64,000 bases of DNA. It comes from Litoribrevibacter albus (lineage in GTDB: Bacteria > Pseudomonadota > Gammaproteobacteria > Pseudomonadales > Litoribrevibacteraceae). The position numbers and the translations under genes were made by a program. The stretch spans positions 620,001 through 684,000 of the forward strand of contig NZ_BSNM01000016.1 of NCBI RefSeq assembly GCF_030159995.1. Reading direction: 5' to 3'. The notes beneath the pieces were generated by a model, which saw only the letters and a list, made by a program, of their open reading frames with translations, was not told the origin of the DNA and made no database searches. Shown piece by piece: positions 61,564 to 64,000 of this stretch (position 1 is the first letter of the stretch; every line of letters starts with the position of its first letter).

Positions 61564-64000
61564 TTAGAACGGAATTTGCAATGATGGATCGACCTGGGCC
61601 AGTGCGTCTTTAAACTCTTCGACAATCAGGGTCAGAGCGTCCTGGTCATCCCCTTCGAATCGAAGGGTTAAGGTAGGCGTGGTATTTGAGGCTCGAACCA
61701 GTCCCCAGCCGTTATCGTAATCCACTCGGATGCCATCAATTTCGGTGATGGTCGCGGCAGGCGAATTCAGGTGTTCTTTCACTTTGTTGATAATGTCGAA
61801 CTTACGCTGATCGGTTGTTTCGATGTGATATTCCGGCGTTAGCAGGCCAACCGGGAAGTCCTGAAATACTTCAGATACCGGTCTTGGATCGGTGCTCAGA
61901 AGTTCCAGTAATCGGGCACCTGCGTAGAGTCCGTCATCAAATCCATACCAACGTTCATTAAATACCAGATGACCGCTCATTTCGCCGCCTAAGGTGGCGC
62001 CGAGTTCCTGCATCTTACTCTTAATGAGGGAGTGGCCTGATTTCCATACCACCGGGCGACCGCCTTGTTGACTGATGTAAGCGCCAAGTTTGTTGGAGCA
62101 CTTCACGTCATAGACGATGTCGGTGCCAGGGCAGCGGCTGAGCACATCTTTCGCAAACAGCATCATTAGCTGATCCGGTTGGACGATGTTGCCTTCATTA
62201 TCGACCACCACCAGTCGATCTCCGTCACCATCAAAGGCAACGCCTAAGTCCGCATGCTTGCCCTGAACGGTGGCAATCAGGTCTTTCAGGTTTGCTTCTA
62301 TGGTCGGGTCCGGGTGATGATTCGGGAAGTTGCCATCCACTTCGCAATACAAGGGAATAACATCACAGCCGATGCTTTCAAACAGTCTCGGTGCGTATTG
62401 GCCTGCGACCCCATTACCGGCGTCGACAACTACGGTCAGCGGTTGGGCCACTGCAATGTCTGAAACGATGCGCTCTAGGTAGTCCTGATCCAGATTGGCT
62501 TTGTGATAGGAGCCTTCACCGGAGAGTAAATCGTTTTCAATGATGCGGGTGTAGAGATTCCGTATGCCCTCTTCATGCAGAGATTCACCGTCGATCACGA
62601 TCTTGATGCCATTATATTCCGGTGGATTATGAGATCCGGTGATCATCACACAAGTATTGGAGTCTTGCGTAAAGGCGGCAAAGTAGGCAACGGGGGTGGC
62701 TACCTGACCGATATCGATCACGTCACGGCCGGTGGATTTCAAACCATGAATCATCGCATTCGCTAATTCCGGACTGGACAGACGGCCATCGTAGCCGACG
62801 TATACCGTTTGTTGGCCTCGTTCGTAGGCTTCACTGCCAATGGCTTGACCGATCAGTTCTATGGTTTCTGGTGTCAGTTGTGAGCCAACTTGTCCGCGAA
62901 TGTCGTAGGCTCGGAAAATCTGAGCCGGAACCAGCTGGCTGTCCCCTTCTTCCAGTTCCATCGATTCTTCGTCCAGATCCAAGTCCAAATGAAGATCGTC
63001 GGTGGCAATGTCCGCTTGATCCTGGGCTGATGAATTCTCAAACACATCAGGCGTTGTTGGAATTAAGGTATCGATCATACCCGGGCCATTTCGGCGGGTC
63101 TGCTGATACAGCGCCTGAGCCAGAGTTGCAAACTGTGGTAACGAGAAATCTGGCATCTTAGGCTTGCGGCCACCGGTTAGGGAAAGTGTCAGCTCTGACA
63201 GCATATGCATGTTTTTGTTGAGCTTTTGGTTCAGTACATATTGGAAAATCAACATACCAACAATAACAAGCAAACTGGCTATGGCACTGGCAATAAAGGT
63301 CTGATTTTGATCGACTAATGGTTGCGATAATTGAGCGTTCGATAGTTTGAAGCTTAATTGAATATGCGGGACGTTTGAGTTTTGAGTGAAGACCAGATTC
63401 TGGTTGTTGCCTTGTCCTTGCTGGAAGAGCAAGGTAGGCGAACCATTGGAGAATTGTTGTTGAATAATCAACTCCCCAAGCGATGAGTCCATTAAGAAGA
63501 AGCTGCCGATCACGGCACTGCTATCAAACGTAATCAACAGAGAACCAATCATCTTGTCCTGGGCATTATTAATCGGAGCGATGCTTTGCAGATAATAACG
63601 CTTATTGAGACGATGAAATTCCACAGGAACGCTCTTCCCTTTTTCCAGACGTTTGACCATATCCAGACCTGCAAACGTCAGTGGAATGTCTGAATGAGTG
63701 TCCAATTGAGCATGGCCTACAGGAATGATTCGGGTGCTGACGGCGAATGGCAGAGTAGCCGTAATGCGTCGTTCTGCTTGTTGAATGGCTTGAGGGTCGC
63801 GACTTGCAATAATTGAGGCTAAGCCTGCCTGAGTTGCAACACCTTGCGAGGCTTGCTGAGCGTTGCTGAGGTTGTTATTGAGTTGCGATAGGTAATTCGT
63901 TCCCAGCGTATGTTGCAGTGTCTTAACGTGTTTTTGGTTCGCGTCGCTGCTTGAGAGAAGTTGGACGCCAGTACTGATGGCGATGGCAATTAAGATAAAC
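61564..64000 (-). CDS. algC: AlgC phosphomannomutase/phosphoglucomutase with membrane-anchored N-terminal domain (5' end beyond window)
   Basis: Interconverts mannose or glucose 6- and 1-phosphates for exopolysaccharide and LPS. The C-terminal ~450 residues are a standard enzyme: RAYDIRGQVGSQLTPE, phospho-Ser loop MITGSHNPPEYNGIK, metal loop FDGDGDRLVV, sugar loop GEMSGHLVFNE and RASNTTPTLTLRFEG. In front is a region of about 360 residues, with a membrane segment at the extreme visible end (FILIAIAISTGVQLL), an extracytoplasmic sensor-like part, and a second segment ASAIASLLVIVGMLIFQYVL. The frame stays open to the edge. It precedes argB. Confidence 0.9.
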   Translation of the reverse strand, partial: FILIAIAISTGVQLLSSSDANQKHVKTLQHTLGTNYLSQLNNNLSNAQQASQGVATQAGLASIIASRDPQAIQQAERRITATLPFAVSTRIIPVGHAQLDTHSDIPLTFAGLDMVKRLEKGKSVPVEFHRLNKRYYLQSIAPINNAQDKMIGSLLITFDSSAVIGSFFLMDSSLGELIIQQQFSNGSPTLLFQQGQGNNQNLVFTQNSNVPHIQLSFKLSNAQLSQPLVDQNQTFIASAIASLLVIVGMLIFQYVLNQKLNKNMHMLSELTLSLTGGRKPKMPDFSLPQFATLAQALYQQTRRNGPGMIDTLIPTTPDVFENSSAQDQADIATDDLHLDLDLDEESMELEEGDSQLVPAQIFRAYDIRGQVGSQLTPETIELIGQAIGSEAYERGQQTVYVGYDGRLSSPELANAMIHGLKSTGRDVIDIGQVATPVAYFAAFTQDSNTCVMITGSHNPPEYNGIKIVIDGESLHEEGIRNLYTRIIENDLLSGEGSYHKANLDQDYLERIVSDIAVAQPLTVVVDAGNGVAGQYAPRLFESIGCDVIPLYCEVDGNFPNHHPDPTIEANLKDLIATVQGKHADLGVAFDGDGDRLVVVDNEGNIVQPDQLMMLFAKDVLSRCPGTDIVYDVKCSNKLGAYISQQGGRPVVWKSGHSLIKSKMQELGATLGGEMSGHLVFNERWYGFDDGLYAGARLLELLSTDPRPVSEVFQDFPVGLLTPEYHIETTDQRKFDIINKVKEHLNSPAATITEIDGIRVDYDNGWGLVRASNTTPTLTLRFEGDDQDALTLIVEEFKDALAQVDPSLQIPF

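Noticed and set aside
63705-63705. algC start at 63705
   Set aside because: The codon there is TTG and the frame is open without a stop to the window edge, with a membrane segment before it; the gene is longer.

Overview
The window is chromosomal DNA from a marine or halophilic gammaproteobacterium, probably of the Oceanospirillales/Pseudomonadales group. This rests on gene order: polA–sRNA–engB, a Crc-type protein beside pyrE, argB next to algC, oxyR–recG, rph/yicC–gmk–rpoZ–spoT, and paired rubredoxin and rubredoxin reductase genes. A full ectoine/hydroxyectoine operon points to a saline habitat. No rRNA, tRNA or CRISPR array was seen.

Layout. 1–4.9 kb: start of a LysR regulator (cut by the window edge), a lipoprotein, a FadL-type porin, thrB and a DUF2782 protein. 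5–11.6 kb: polA, an ErsA/Spot 42-like sRNA candidate with a sigma-E-type promoter, engB, cytochrome c4, dsbA and an EEP-family hydrolase. 11.7–17.7 kb: phoR/phoB with a three-unit Pho box, ubiC–ubiA, rubredoxin and its reductase, and an HU gene. 17.7–26.8 kb: an osmoprotection block made of a BCCT transporter, then the operon ectA-ectB-ectC-ectD–DksA/TraR-like–ask–TPR protein, then divergently cheW and an EctR-like MarR regulator. EctR-type palindromes lie before ectA and before the BCCT gene. 26.8–33.7 kb: a secreted protein of unknown function, a second MarR regulator, an HDOD protein, a chemoreceptor, rph and yicC.

33.7–42.0 kb: an AT-rich 8.3 kb island inserted in the 3' end of yicC and bounded by a 16-bp direct repeat. 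It carries a P4-type integrase, AlpA, a RadC-like JAB protein, a small tyrosine recombinase, an inovirus Gp2/YfjJ-type replication protein beside a repeat-rich non-coding region, a lipoprotein and four unrecognised genes. The insertion site is the one used by SXT/R391-mobilised islands of Vibrio.

42.1–64 kb: gmk, rpoZ, spoT, ridA, a cysteine-synthase-like enzyme, a rhombosortase, an SDR protein, oxyR–recG behind a LexA-like box, an NDH-2, a ferredoxin-reductase, a diguanylate cyclase, a catalytically degenerate Crc, pyrE, a TSUP permease, a DUF4124 protein, slmA, argB, and a membrane-anchored AlgC running off the right edge.

Themes: osmotic stress (ect/BCCT/EctR), envelope stress and polysaccharide (a sigma-E-type sRNA candidate whose Pseudomonas counterpart regulates algC, with algC itself present), and carbon control (Crc). 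Short 14–18-bp tandem duplications recur in intergenic DNA. All functional statements are from reading the sequence; no database search was possible.
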